Source: Litoribacter ruber (GTDB lineage: Bacteria; Bacteroidota; Bacteroidia; Cytophagales; Cyclobacteriaceae). Taken from it: a stretch of 64,000 nucleotides of DNA. A model generated the notes under the pieces. The model made no database searches. It was not told the origin of the DNA and worked only from the letters and a program-made list of their open reading frames with translations. This document shows positions 1-8,299 of this stretch, piece after piece. Numbering within the stretch: the first letter of the stretch is position 1; each line of letters begins with the position of its first letter. The stretch spans positions 1 to 64,000 of the forward strand of contig NZ_JAHBGI010000008.1 in the NCBI RefSeq assembly GCF_018500185.1, read 5' to 3'. Made by a program: the position numbers and the translations under genes.

Positions 1-9
1 GACACTAAG

Positions 10-52
10 TTTTTTCTTTTGCGTCTCCGCGCCTTAGTGGCCATCTTTTTTT
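10..52. repeat. Fragment of dispersed intergenic repeat ending in GTGGCCAT plus T-run
   Basis: The gene-free start of the window carries a phrase of the form 'gcgtctccgcgcc' followed by 'agtggccatc' and a T-run. The same ending (gtggccat plus T-run) occurs at about 8254-8266 and 15255-15266, inside a longer duplicated element. It looks like a member of the degenerate intergenic repeat family seen across the window. Nothing else is recognisable in these first 50 bases. Confidence 0.4.
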
Positions 53-608
53 AATACTCAAAGGGCGACTCAAAATCCCCGAGCATGGGCAGGTTCCTAT
101 CCTTCTCCGAAAGCAGAATCTCCGATTCATCCATTTGCCAGTCAATCTTCAGACTCGGGTCATTATAATAGATCCCCCCATCTGAAGGTTGATTATAGTA
201 GTTATCACATTTGTAGAAAAACTCGGCAGACTCAGAAAGCACCAAAAAACCATGGGCAAACCCTCTTGGCAGGTAAAACTGCTTCTTGTTTTCCGCACTG
301 AGAACTACCGCGTGGTGCTGACCAAAAGTGGGGGAGCCCTTACGGATATCCACAGCCACATCCAACACCTCACCACTTATTACCCTTACAAGTTTGGCCT
401 GGGCGAACGGAGGAGCCTGAAAATGCAACCCACGGAAAACCCCTTTCTTGGATTTGGATTGGTTGTCCTGCACAAACTCCGGCTTGATACCGGTTACTTT
501 TTCAAAGGTTTTGACATTGAATGACTCATAAAAATAGCCCCTCTCATCCCCGATCACATCCGGATCAATCTCAAAACAGCCCTCTAAGTTGGTTTTAATG
601 ATTTTCAT
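51..608 (-). CDS. rfbC: dTDP-4-dehydrorhamnose 3,5-epimerase (RfbC/RmlC)
   Basis: This gene encodes 185 residues, the usual length for RmlC. The enzyme epimerises C3 and C5 of dTDP-4-keto-6-deoxyglucose in cytoplasmic dTDP-L-rhamnose synthesis for surface polysaccharide. Family motifs are clear: GYFYESF and a GIKPEFVQDN stretch near the N-terminus, RGLHFQ with the catalytic histidine (about residue 62), DVRKGSPTFGQH-like sequence (here DIRKGSPTFG), and the cupin segment LPRGFAHGFL. The ATG at 608 gives the canonical N-terminus. No other rhamnose-pathway gene is visible; any partners would lie to the left, outside the window. A TAnnTTTG-like element lies a few bases upstream of the start. Confidence 0.95.
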   Translation of the reverse strand: MKIIKTNLEGCFEIDPDVIGDERGYFYESFNVKTFEKVTGIKPEFVQDNQSKSKKGVFRGLHFQAPPFAQAKLVRVISGEVLDVAVDIRKGSPTFGQHHAVVLSAENKKQFYLPRGFAHGFLVLSESAEFFYKCDNYYNQPSDGGIYYNDPSLKIDWQMDESEILLSEKDRNLPMLGDFESPFEY

Positions 609-613
609 CCTGC

Positions 614-621
614 AAAATTAA
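614..621 (-). promoter_or_regulatory. Possible Bacteroidota -7 promoter element for rfbC
   Basis: On the minus strand this reads TAATTTTG, matching TAnnTTTG. It is only 5 bases from the rfbC ATG, which would give an almost leaderless transcript, and no clear -33 TTTG is visible. Weak prediction. Confidence 0.3.
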
Positions 622-837
622 GGAAGTTTCTGTACTTAAGGTATTCGCAAGTGCGAAATTAGAAGGACGAAGGACGAAGTGCTTCTTCGCGGAAAGAAAA
701 GGGTCACAGAGTTCCGCAGAGTTTAAATGGAGTTTCACTGAGTTCCTTCATCGCGGCAGAATTATTTGATCAAAATCGTCACTTAGTATTAGGACTGACA
801 ACGAAGGCCTTTTCGAGATTGCTTCGGTTCACTAATA

Positions 838-1050
838 CCCAATCCGAAGAGCGCAGCTCGAAGGGAGGGCCACGAGAGTAAAAACACAGGATTGCTTCAC
901 AAGAGTAAAATGGCCACCAGCCAACATCTGCTGCTCGAATACTTGGTACCTGGTACGTGGTACTTGGTACCCACTCGTAAGCACGAAATTAGAAGTACGA
1001 AGTGAAGACACGGAATGTCGCACACCGCTCCCATCTTAGTACCTAGCACC
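838..1050. repeat. Long direct repeat, copy 1 (about 210 bp)
   Basis: This stretch, starting at 'atccgaagagcgcagctcg', recurs with high identity at 1180-1398. It contains a 7-bp tandem array at 940-974 (five units of the form tacNtgg) and a shorter one at 1034-1047 (two units of the form cNtagta). No open reading frame with protein-like composition is present. It belongs to the 868-bp gene-free region between rfbC and the amidase gene, which also has heptamer units at 662-682 (gaaggac twice, then gaagtgc) and a perfect 18-bp palindrome at 1081-1098. Confidence 0.85.
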
Positions 1051-1179
1051 AAGGGCGAAGTGGGATAAAAGGGACACGGACCTGCCTGCGCAGGCAGGGT
1101 TTCGCAGAGGATTAATGGAGTTTCACAGAGCTTCTTCGCGGAGGATTGTGTAAAAAGTTCAAGAAAAATTAGCTGATAC

Positions 1180-1398
1180 CCCATCCGAAGAGCGCAGCTC
1201 GAAGGGAGGGCCACTAGAATAAAGACGCAGGATTGCTTCATCAGGGCAAAATGGCCAACAGCCAGCCTCTGATGCTCGAATACTTGGTACGTGGTACTTG
1301 GTACCCACTCGTATGCACGAAATTAGAAGTACGAAATGAAGACACGGAATATCGCACCACCGCTCCCATCCTAGTACATAGTACTTAGTACCTAGTAC
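1180..1398. repeat. Long direct repeat, copy 2 (about 220 bp)
   Basis: This is the second copy of the module at 838-1050. The flanking unique parts align well, but the heptamer arrays differ in length. The tacNtgg array has four units here (1281-1308) against five in copy 1, while the cNtagta array has four units here (1370-1397) against two. The copy ends about 80 bases upstream of the amidase start codon, so the second array could lie in or near that gene's promoter. Confidence 0.85.
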
Positions 1399-1476
1399 AA
1401 TATTTAACCTCCTGACTCAAAACATTTTACCCCTTTTTCACTTTACACTTTTAGCTAATTCCCAATTGCTAAAATT

Positions 1477-2526
1477 ATGAAAAAGGTTTCCACTTTATTG
1501 CTCCTCATCGGGATTTTCTGGACCGCACTTCAGGAAAGTATGGCCTGCACCCGAGTGGTCTATCAGGGACCAAATGGCAACATCATTACCGCCAGAAGTA
1601 TGGACTGGAAGACGGAAATTCCGGCAAACTTGTGGATTTTCCCGCGGGGAATGCAGCGCAATGGGCAGGTTGGCGATAACTCCATTTCTTGGAGCTCCAA
1701 ACATGGAAGCATTATCACCAGCTCTTGGGATATTGCCTCTTCCGACGGCATGAACGAAAAAGGGCTGGCCGGAAACCTACTGTGGCTGGTAGAATCCCAG
1801 TACCCGGAGTTCGAAAAAGACAGCAATCAACCAGGGCTTTCTATTTCAATGTGGCTGCAATATGTACTGGACAACTTCGAAACAGTGAAAGAAGCAGTTG
1901 GCGAACTCTCCAAGGAGGAGTTTGTGGTGGTCAGCTCCCATATTCCAGGCACGGAAACCTTTGCCACCGTACACCTTTCCTTATCCGACAAACATGGCGA
2001 CAACGCTATATTTGAATACATAGATGGAAAGCTTGTCATTCACCATGATAAATCTCATGTGGTGATGACCAACTCACCTATTTTTGAGGAGCAGTTGGCC
2101 ATCAACGCCTACTGGAAAAGCATCCCCGGCACGATCATGCTGCCAGGCACAAATAGAGCCGCCGACAGGTATGTCAGGGCCAGTTATTACATAGACGCAA
2201 TTCCTAAATCAGAGGACAGGAGGGTTGCAGTCGCCAGCGTGTTCAGCGTGATCCGTAACTGTTCAGTTCCTCTTGGGATCTCCACCCCTGATCAGCCCAA
2301 CATATCCTCCACCCGGTGGAGAACTGTGGCCGACCACAAGAACCTGGTCTACTATTTCGAGAATGTGTTAAACCCTAATGCGATATGGGTAGCCTTCGAA
2401 AACATAGATTTCAGCGAAAATGCCGAAGTCAAAAAAATATCCCTAAGCGACAATGAAAACTATTCTGGCGAATCCTCCGCGGAATTCGAGGCGGCGAGTC
2501 CGTTTGATTTTGCGGGGTTGGAGTGA
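1477..2526 (+). CDS. Exported linear amide C-N hydrolase (choloylglycine hydrolase / penicillin acylase family)
   Basis: The product is 349 residues. A signal peptide (MKK, then a hydrophobic stretch) ends in ESMA, and the next residue, Cys24, begins CTRVVYQG. In this N-terminal-nucleophile family the catalytic cysteine must be the first residue of the mature enzyme, so here signal cleavage itself could expose the nucleophile. The following ITARSMDW carries the conserved Arg and Asp of the active site, and NEKGLAGN is also typical. Family members hydrolyse conjugated bile salts, penicillin V or N-acyl homoserine lactones; the substrate cannot be told from sequence. The protein is likely periplasmic. 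It stands alone, downstream of a repeat-rich region and convergent with a toxin-antitoxin pair. Confidence 0.9.
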   Translation: MKKVSTLLLLIGIFWTALQESMACTRVVYQGPNGNIITARSMDWKTEIPANLWIFPRGMQRNGQVGDNSISWSSKHGSIITSSWDIASSDGMNEKGLAGNLLWLVESQYPEFEKDSNQPGLSISMWLQYVLDNFETVKEAVGELSKEEFVVVSSHIPGTETFATVHLSLSDKHGDNAIFEYIDGKLVIHHDKSHVVMTNSPIFEEQLAINAYWKSIPGTIMLPGTNRAADRYVRASYYIDAIPKSEDRRVAVASVFSVIRNCSVPLGISTPDQPNISSTRWRTVADHKNLVYYFENVLNPNAIWVAFENIDFSENAEVKKISLSDNENYSGESSAEFEAASPFDFAGLE

Positions 2527-2548
2527 AAAGAAAACATGATTGGAATAT

Positions 2549-2860
2549 CTAATCTCGCATTCTCTTTACCCTCTTAACCCATGCTTCAGGAGCTCTGCTA
2601 GTATGAAACACACCGATTATTAATATGAGGCTATCTCTTAAAATATAAACTATATGAAAAGGAAATCTTTTCACCAGCTTTCTTCTCACATCTTTAAATT
2701 GTGGAGAACAGTGCATTGGATCTCGTAAGATTTGATTAATCGCTGATTCAATGCATAGCACGAAATCATTTCCCAAACCAGCCTTTCTCAGATTGTACCA
2801 ATTGAAAAAATCTTGAATATCTAGCCTTGCCTCCCCGGTAAATTCAAGCCGAAAATTCAT
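2549..2860 (-). CDS. Type II toxin, RelE/ParE superfamily
   Basis: The protein has 103 residues, the standard ParE/RelE length. The N-terminal half has the two-helix pattern (ARLDIQDFFNWY, GLGNDFVLCIE), followed by the conserved central and C-terminal strands (RRKLVKRFPFHIVY, then LIIGVFHTSRAPEAW). The ending HTSRxPExW is diagnostic of this toxin family in Bacteroidota. ParE members inhibit gyrase and RelE members cleave mRNA on the ribosome; sequence alone does not decide which. The ATG overlaps the antitoxin stop as ATGA (2857-2860), so the pair is translationally coupled. No disabling mutation is visible. Confidence 0.9.
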   Translation of the reverse strand: MNFRLEFTGEARLDIQDFFNWYNLRKAGLGNDFVLCIESAINQILRDPMHCSPQFKDVRRKLVKRFPFHIVYILRDSLILIIGVFHTSRAPEAWVKRVKRMRD

Positions 2861-3072
2861 TTATGTTCTTTTAAGCTATCCTTAACCTCGGACCATGAAT
2901 AAGTTGTTGATTCTCCTCTGTCGTATTTATCTATACGCCTCTTGATCTCATCTTTTTGCTCTGTAGTAAACTCAGGTTCGGACTCCTCAGGTAGTGAATC
3001 CCAAATAGCTTCTGCTATTAATATTCTTTCAGCCTCACTGAGTTGCAATATATCTTTCAGAATCTTTTCCAT
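2857..3072 (-). CDS. Antitoxin of the addiction-module component family (partner of the ParE-like toxin)
   Basis: This 71-residue protein begins MEKILKDILQLSEAERILIA and continues EAIWDSLPEE, matching the short 'putative addiction module component' antitoxins that accompany ParE toxins. The N-terminal part is helical; the acidic C-terminal half would wrap the toxin. It lies first in the minus-strand pair and overlaps the toxin start by 4 bases. Autoregulation by the complex is usual for such pairs, but no clear operator or TAnnTTTG element is seen directly upstream. Confidence 0.87.
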   Translation of the reverse strand: MEKILKDILQLSEAERILIAEAIWDSLPEESEPEFTTEQKDEIKRRIDKYDRGESTTYSWSEVKDSLKEHK

Positions 3073-3175
3073 ATATGAATATAACGATAAATCTTCATTT
3101 TTGGCTAAATGTTTGACCTACAGTTCTCGCATTAAAGCCTCCTCAAACCATTATTAAAACATACCAGCGTGGAAC

Positions 3176-3198
3176 CAGATCCTCCTCAGGAGGATCTG
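3176..3198. repeat. Perfect inverted repeat in gene-free region upstream of the antitoxin
   Basis: The sequence cagatcctcct, one base, then its exact complement forms an 11-bp stem with a one-base centre. It has no T-run, so it is not a normal terminator. The surrounding gene-free stretch (3073-3457, 385 bases) contains no convincing coding sequence. Confidence 0.6.
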
Positions 3199-3321
3199 TG
3201 GTAAAACCTCAGTTCTCAGGAATTAATAGCTGCTTCTGGCTATTTATATTCCTCCACTGTTTCAAATTCCTACGATTTTGAGTCTAATGAGGGGGAATTC
3301 AATGTTGCTACAGGCAAAAGA

Positions 3322-3358
3322 TCCACCATCTCATCTATTACCTATATAAGATGGTGGA
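3322..3358. repeat. Inverted repeat with 10-bp arms
   Basis: The arms tccaccatct and agatggtgga are exact complements separated by 17 bases. The repeat lies about 100 bases downstream (minus sense) of the exported-protein gene at 3458. It could act as a transcript-end hairpin, but no T-run follows. Confidence 0.5.
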
Positions 3359-3457
3359 CTAAAAATATTATCCTTATGACGGTCTCCACAAGATTGCGGA
3401 AATCTCATTATTGAGTTAACAATGCGCGATTCAAGGCAATTCAGCCAAAAAGCTAAA

Positions 3458-4183
3458 TTACTGCCCCAAAAACGGGAACACCTGCTTGATGACCTTGTTG
3501 TTGGCGTCTTTGGTGGTGACTTCTTCGATTCTTTTTCCATCCAACACGACCAATTCGTAGTTTTCAATCACTTTATCAGGTACGATTATACGGGCAAGGA
3601 TGATTTGATGGTCTGTGATTCTTACAACTCTGTAGGGCCGCTTTAAACCGGTTAAGTTAACGTCAATGAATACAAATCCATTTTCCTCATAAGGCTCATC
3701 TAGGGTCATCGGCTGCTGGGCATGCAGCATGGAATCCGTAGTGGGACCAAATTTGTTGCGGTTGTAGCGCGTCTTCGTTCGGGGCTGGAAAGTATTCCCT
3801 TGGGCCATTTCTTTGGCTTTATTGACGGTAACGGGCTCCTTCACGTATGGTGTAGCCGTGTAGGCCACTTGCACAGGAGAGTAAAATTGAACCCCTTTTT
3901 GATAATTGTTTGAAATGTAAACTAAATCAGCGCCAAGCATGGCAGCCTCCAACTTGAGTTTCCGCATGGCACGCTGGTTCACATTGTTGATGGCAGCAAA
4001 AATCGTCACCCCGCGGGCCTTGCTGTAAATCTGCGGCATTGCCTGCAACCCATCCAGCTGGGATTCAAAATCGGCAACGCCAATCTCTGTCCACCTCTTA
4101 TAGGCATTTTGATTGAGACCCTGGGAAAAGGCAGAAAAACTCACCGCCATAAAAGCCAAAATGGCAAAAACTACTTTATACAT
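3458..4183 (-). CDS. Exported protein of unknown function
   Basis: From the ATG at 4183 the product has 241 residues with a clear signal peptide (MYKVVFAILAFMAVSFSAFS, cleaved near the following Gln). The reading frame is open further upstream to 4306. That extension is the translation of an intergenic 7-bp repeat (it reads RRRKTEDGRRKTE), so the internal ATG is preferred. After the signal the protein has a mixed alpha/beta composition with no motif I recognise; the C-terminal half looks beta-rich. It is probably periplasmic or outer-membrane associated. It follows the TonB receptor gene on the same strand but is separated from it by a strong terminator, so it is probably a separate transcript. 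Confidence 0.75.
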   Translation of the reverse strand: MYKVVFAILAFMAVSFSAFSQGLNQNAYKRWTEIGVADFESQLDGLQAMPQIYSKARGVTIFAAINNVNQRAMRKLKLEAAMLGADLVYISNNYQKGVQFYSPVQVAYTATPYVKEPVTVNKAKEMAQGNTFQPRTKTRYNRNKFGPTTDSMLHAQQPMTLDEPYEENGFVFIDVNLTGLKRPYRVVRITDHQIILARIIVPDKVIENYELVVLDGKRIEEVTTKDANNKVIKQVFPFLGQ

Positions 4184-4228
4184 ATATTTAGAAATTGGTT
4201 TTCTTTTAATCAAATTGGGTTGGCTTGC

Positions 4229-4270
4229 TTCGGTCTTCCGTCTTCCGTCTTCAGTCTTCCGTCTTCTCTC
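4229..4270. repeat. 7-bp tandem repeat array, unit ttcNgtc (six units)
   Basis: Six consecutive heptamers read ttcggtc, ttccgtc, ttccgtc, ttcagtc, ttccgtc, ttctctc. The array lies 46 bases upstream of the 4183 start codon. The same unit occurs at 15131-15158 and, on the other strand, at 47312-47353. Confidence 0.9.
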
Positions 4271-4303
4271 TCCCTCCCATACGTCAAAACTAAAACAATT
4301 GTT

Positions 4304-4336
4304 CATAAAAAAAGCGCTTCCAAGTGGAAGCGCTTT
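4304..4336 (-). terminator. Intrinsic terminator of the first TonB-receptor gene
   Basis: A perfect 12-bp stem (aaagcgcttcca and its complement, 2-base loop, 4311-4336) is followed on the minus strand by seven Ts. It lies 37 bases past the receptor's stop codon. Confidence 0.92.
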
Positions 4337-4372
4337 AATATTTTCAGTTATCGTCTGATAATGATACTGTTA

Positions 4373-7300
4373 TTAGTTGAACAGATATCTTACACCAACC
4401 TGCATTCTCCAAACGTTAGCTAGAGAGTTTGACAATCTGAAGGTTTCAGTTGGGAAGTCAGTAGTAGAAGGATTAGGGTTCATTCTGTAAACTGGCTGTC
4501 CTGCATCGTTAACACCTCTGTAGTTCAAGAGGTTGTTCTGCCACTGGAATTGAGGGATACCCCACTCAGAGTTGAACATGTTACCTATGTTAGTGAAGTC
4601 CATAGAAAGCTGAAGTCTATGCTGACCATCTTTCGCTACGTGGATATCCTGAAGGATTCTCAAGTCAAATCTGTGAACGAAAGGAGAAACAGCTCCATTT
4701 CTTTCAGCCAACTGGCCTCTTCTACCGCTCAAATATTCAGACTGATCGATGTAAGCATCAAGCACTTGTCTTTGCTCCGCTACAGTCACCGCTCTACCAT
4801 CAAGTGTGAATTCTTCAAAATTTAATTCATTAGCTGAGTTAGGAACGTACATCAATCTGTTAGAACCGTCACCAAAGTTGCCAGAATAAGTGTAGCTATA
4901 TCTACCTGCGTTTCCACCTTCGTAGAATACCCCGATTGTGGTATTGTTAGTCTGATAAGAGAAGCTTGCAATCAATCTATGAGGCTGATCGAAGGCTGCA
5001 TATCCAAGCTCAGGAGCATTTCTGTCTACCTGTACCGTGTTTGGCCATAGAGAGATCGCCTGGCTTCCACCTGATGCATCCAAATCTCTAGATCTAGATC
5101 TTGTATAAGCAATGCTAGTGAAGAATCCACCGTCAAATTGCTTAGACAACTGAGCAGTCAAAGAGTAATAATCTGCTTTCTGAGAAGCGTTAGTCAAATA
5201 GAATACGTTTCTGAAATCAGGGTCATTTGAATAGTTAGTACCATTCCAGAAAGGTCTGTTATCAGGACCAGCTAATGTACCATCAGGAGATCTAAGAATT
5301 GCGTTATAGGCAATTGGAGTAGTTACATCCTGAGAGTAGATGAAGTCAAACGTACCGATGATTCCGAAAGGAAGCACTTGGTCAACACCAAGGTTGGTTC
5401 TCCAAACCTGTGGAAGTCTGAAGTTTCTATCTGTCAAGTTAAGCTCGTTAGATAGAGTAGCTGCAGGATTTTCTGGAGTATAAGCTGTTACGTCTGGGTT
5501 GAAAATGATACCAGCATCGATTACATCCTGTCCTTCAAGACCGTAACCACCTCTGATCACACCTGAACCGTTCACTTGGTTAGACATCCATACGAAAGGT
5601 ATACGTCCGGAGAATACACCTGTACCACCTCTTACTTGAGTAGTTCTGTCACCTGTTACATCCCAGTTGAAACCAACTCTCGGAGAGAACAATGGGTTAA
5701 CTTTAGGGAACTGGCTAACATCAGGAACGAATGTGTTGCCGTCAGGACCAGTGAAAGTTTTGTTCAAATCATCCAACAATTGGTTATTAGGAATATTTAC
5801 TGGGTAGAAAGGAAGATCAACTCTCAAACCACCTGTTACTTTCAATTGAGGAGTAACTTGGAATTCATCCTGAACATAGATACCAAGCTGTGCAAATCTT
5901 GTCTCATCAGTTGGAGGAGTTGTAGATCCGTCCAAAGCAAATCCTTTAGAGAATGCAATTGGATGAACGTTCGGGTTTCTGTTGATAACACCTTCCACGA
6001 AATCGTCATAAGAACCATATCTGTAGAATCCGTTGAACACAGGGTTAAACGCGTTGTCAAACGTCATGTATTCGAAGTTACCACCGATAGTGTAAGTATG
6101 TCTTCCTTTGTAAATTGAGAAGTTGTTGGTGATGTTCAATACATTGTTTTCAAGCAGGTTACCTACTGTAAACAATTCGTTACCCATTGACATGTAGTAA
6201 AGTGGGTTTCCAGAAGCATCTGGCTGCATTACTTCGATGAATGGGAAATCCTGTCCACCTGGAACACCTCTTTTAGGGTCAGTGATTGAAGTATAACCAA
6301 TGTTCAACTGGTTAGACATGTTGTTGCTGATTCTAGAAGTCAATTCAGCTACCATGGACTGTACTCTTCTGTCGTTGGTATAGTTGGCATTTCTGAAGTT
6401 GATACCTTCTACACCAATTCTACTAGTGTTGAAATATCTAGTCTGGTTGTAACGTATAGAGTTTACGTTAGTAGGTATATCCGTGAAGGCAGTATAGTTA
6501 TTGTATCTCAACGTCAACTTGTTGTTGTTGTTGATGTTGTAATCCAATCTCAAGTTGAATCTTTCTTGCTCAGATGCAAATGGATAGGAGTCAGGAGCAC
6601 CAGTATCATATCCGTAAATGTTCATCATCTGCTCTCTAACGAAGTTAGCTTGAGACAACGGAACTCTAGAAATAAACTGACCATCTGGAGTTTCTCCTTC
6701 TCTAGCAGCTCTTCTCAAAATTGCTGGAGTTGATTCAGTTTCCTTTTCGTAGTTGACGAAGAAGAACAATTTATCTTTAATGATTGGACCCCCAAGTCTG
6801 AAACCCATTGTTTCATTCTTAGAATCACCAGGATTCAAGAAAGTTTCTCCAATTTTTGTACCGATCATTTGATCGTTTCTTAAGAAATAATAAGCAGAAC
6901 CCGTGAATTGGTTAGTACCTGATCTAGTTACGGCGTTTACACCTGCACCAGTAAAACCACCCTGACGAACGTCATATGGAGCAAGGTTTACCTGAACTTC
7001 TTCAATCGCATCAAGTGATACTGGGTTGCCACCGGCAAACTGGCCAGAACCAAGACCGAAGTTGTTGTTGTAGATGTTACCATCAATGGTAAAGTTGTTG
7101 AATCTAGAGCTTGTACCAGCGAAAGAGTTACCGTTAGACTGAGGAGTCAATCTGGTAAAGTCGTTGATACTTCTAGAAATAGTAGGAAGAGAGTTGATAG
7201 TCTCGTTAGAAAGGTTCAAAGCAGCACCAGTTCTGTCAGAGTTCATCACCTTATCCTTTGAAGCACTTACTTCAATCACATCAAGGTCCATACCGTCGCT

Positions 7301-7636
7301 CATTCTGGCGTTGATGGTATAATTTTGACCTAGGGCAAGCTGAATGCCTTCGTAGATTCTGTCTTCGAAGCCAATGTAAGTGATAGCGACACGGTAAGGA
7401 CCGCCCACTCTTACGTTAGCCAATACAAATCTACCTTCGATGTTTGTCACCGCGCCATAGCGGGTTCCAGAAGGCTCGTGAATGGCAACTACGTTAGCGC
7501 CAGGAAGCGACTCTCCTGTCTCGTCGGTCACTATACCCTGCATACTTGCAGTAGTAACCCCTTGTGCAAACAATGTCCCTGAAGCAGAGATAAACATTGC
7601 AAGCGCAATCACACATTTAAGTAAGGAATTCCTCAT
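4373..7636 (-). CDS. Oar-like TonB-dependent outer-membrane receptor (paralogue 1)
   Basis: The ATG at 7636 gives 1087 residues beginning MRNSLLKCVIALAMF, a signal peptide ending in LFAQ. Next comes a carboxypeptidase-regulatory-like domain (GIVTDETGESLPGANVVA, about residues 30-110). The plug region follows, with SLDAIEEVQVNLAPYDVRQG and GAGVNAVTRSGTN, then a long beta-barrel ending in an aromatic-rich strand (VGVRYLFN). This is the Oar-type subfamily of TonB receptors and transports an unknown ligand across the outer membrane. An upstream start is possible but would add non-signal residues. Arg is almost always AGA and codon choice is uniform, unlike the second receptor, which suggests high expression. 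The gene has its own promoter-like element and a strong terminator. Confidence 0.93.
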   Translation of the reverse strand: MRNSLLKCVIALAMFISASGTLFAQGVTTASMQGIVTDETGESLPGANVVAIHEPSGTRYGAVTNIEGRFVLANVRVGGPYRVAITYIGFEDRIYEGIQLALGQNYTINARMSDGMDLDVIEVSASKDKVMNSDRTGAALNLSNETINSLPTISRSINDFTRLTPQSNGNSFAGTSSRFNNFTIDGNIYNNNFGLGSGQFAGGNPVSLDAIEEVQVNLAPYDVRQGGFTGAGVNAVTRSGTNQFTGSAYYFLRNDQMIGTKIGETFLNPGDSKNETMGFRLGGPIIKDKLFFFVNYEKETESTPAILRRAAREGETPDGQFISRVPLSQANFVREQMMNIYGYDTGAPDSYPFASEQERFNLRLDYNINNNNKLTLRYNNYTAFTDIPTNVNSIRYNQTRYFNTSRIGVEGINFRNANYTNDRRVQSMVAELTSRISNNMSNQLNIGYTSITDPKRGVPGGQDFPFIEVMQPDASGNPLYYMSMGNELFTVGNLLENNVLNITNNFSIYKGRHTYTIGGNFEYMTFDNAFNPVFNGFYRYGSYDDFVEGVINRNPNVHPIAFSKGFALDGSTTPPTDETRFAQLGIYVQDEFQVTPQLKVTGGLRVDLPFYPVNIPNNQLLDDLNKTFTGPDGNTFVPDVSQFPKVNPLFSPRVGFNWDVTGDRTTQVRGGTGVFSGRIPFVWMSNQVNGSGVIRGGYGLEGQDVIDAGIIFNPDVTAYTPENPAATLSNELNLTDRNFRLPQVWRTNLGVDQVLPFGIIGTFDFIYSQDVTTPIAYNAILRSPDGTLAGPDNRPFWNGTNYSNDPDFRNVFYLTNASQKADYYSLTAQLSKQFDGGFFTSIAYTRSRSRDLDASGGSQAISLWPNTVQVDRNAPELGYAAFDQPHRLIASFSYQTNNTTIGVFYEGGNAGRYSYTYSGNFGDGSNRLMYVPNSANELNFEEFTLDGRAVTVAEQRQVLDAYIDQSEYLSGRRGQLAERNGAVSPFVHRFDLRILQDIHVAKDGQHRLQLSMDFTNIGNMFNSEWGIPQFQWQNNLLNYRGVNDAGQPVYRMNPNPSTTDFPTETFRLSNSLANVWRMQVGVRYLFN

Positions 7637-7697
7637 AATATTTTGTTTTGTCGGAAAATGGATTTTAGTTAGGTTATATAATTTTCTTTTCCGGCAG

Positions 7698-7705
7698 CAA
7701 AGATA
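7698..7705 (-). promoter_or_regulatory. Bacteroidota -7 promoter element for the first TonB-receptor gene
   Basis: The minus strand reads TATCTTTG, an exact TAnnTTTG match, 61 bases upstream of the ATG at 7636. A -33 TTTG is not obvious. The implied 5' leader is about 55 bases. Confidence 0.55.
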
Positions 7706-7942
7706 GATTTGATTTGCTAAGTGATTGACATGCCAATGTTTACAAAACATTAAGAATTAAGGTTTTTTAACAGGCTTTCTTAACATTGGCTTAACATTGC
7801 AAAACTTAAAAACCTCTTATTTCACTATTCTAATTTTTAGTGATTTTATTCCAACACCCAGCCCCAATAATGATAAAATTCCAGTTTATTTAGCCAAGGT
7901 AACACCAAGGTTGGGGGAATGTTAAAATCGGTTGTACAAAGA

Positions 7943-7963
7943 ACTATGTACTAGATACTAAGT
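7943..7963. repeat. Short 7-bp tandem repeat (three units, actNNgt-like)
   Basis: The units are actatgt, actagat and actaagt. They directly abut the terminator hairpin at 7966-8000, within the 663-bp gene-free region between the two TonB-receptor genes. Confidence 0.65.
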
Positions 7964-8000
7964 AAAAAGCCTGCCTGGTTCTCGCGACCAGGCAGGCTTT
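7963..8000 (-). terminator. Intrinsic terminator between the two TonB-receptor genes
   Basis: A perfect 14-bp stem (aaagcctgcctggt and complement, 7-base loop) is followed on the minus strand by a T-run. It lies 300 bases past the stop codon of the second receptor gene, so that transcript would have a long 3' tail containing the dispersed repeat at 8154-8262. Confidence 0.8.
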
Positions 8001-8153
8001 ATGTATGACTGTTAAAATTTAACCGCTAAGAACTCAAAGAAACGCTTAGTTAGCAGATAGTAGATGTCCCCCTTACTTCCAACTCCTCCTTTGCGCCACT
8101 CAGCGCCCTTTGCGGTGAGTTATTAACCTCTGATCCTCCGCGCCTCCGCGGTT

Positions 8154-8262
8154 GTCACGTCCTAAATTTACTTGACACTTTTTTCTCAAACTTTTAAATT
8201 TTTCTCCGCGAAGTGGCCTTTGTGAAACTTCGTGAAAACTTTGTGGCCTTTGTGGCCATTTT
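8154..8262. repeat. Dispersed 109-bp repeat, copy 1
   Basis: This element runs from 'gtcacgtcc' through 'ctccgcgaagtggcc' and 'actttgtggcctttgtggcc'. It is nearly identical to 15158-15266, in the same orientation. It has no coding potential. Confidence 0.92.
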
Positions 8263-8269
8263 TTTCCAA

Positions 8270-8297
8270 CATCCGACATCCGACATCGGACATCCAA
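8270..8297. repeat. 7-bp tandem repeat array, unit catccga (four units)
   Basis: The heptamers catccga, catccga, catcgga, catccaa run to within 2 bases of the stop codon of the second TonB-receptor gene. Confidence 0.88.
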
Positions 8298-8299
8298 CT

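Noticed and set aside
832-1241. Open frames on the minus strand in the first gene-free region
   Set aside because: They are translations of the duplicated module and its heptamer arrays; composition is not protein-like and no start context or homology is evident.
2549-3072. Toxin-antitoxin pair as a new anti-phage system
   Set aside because: It is a standard ParE/addiction-module pair, with no defence genes nearby; no evidence for a special role.
4184-4306. N-terminal extension of the exported protein at 3458
   Set aside because: The added residues come from the ttcNgtc heptamer array and precede a complete signal peptide, so the later ATG is the likely start.
8154-8262. Insertion sequence
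   Set aside because: The element is only 109 bp, has no transposase frame and no clear terminal inverted repeats; only a dispersed repeat can be claimed.
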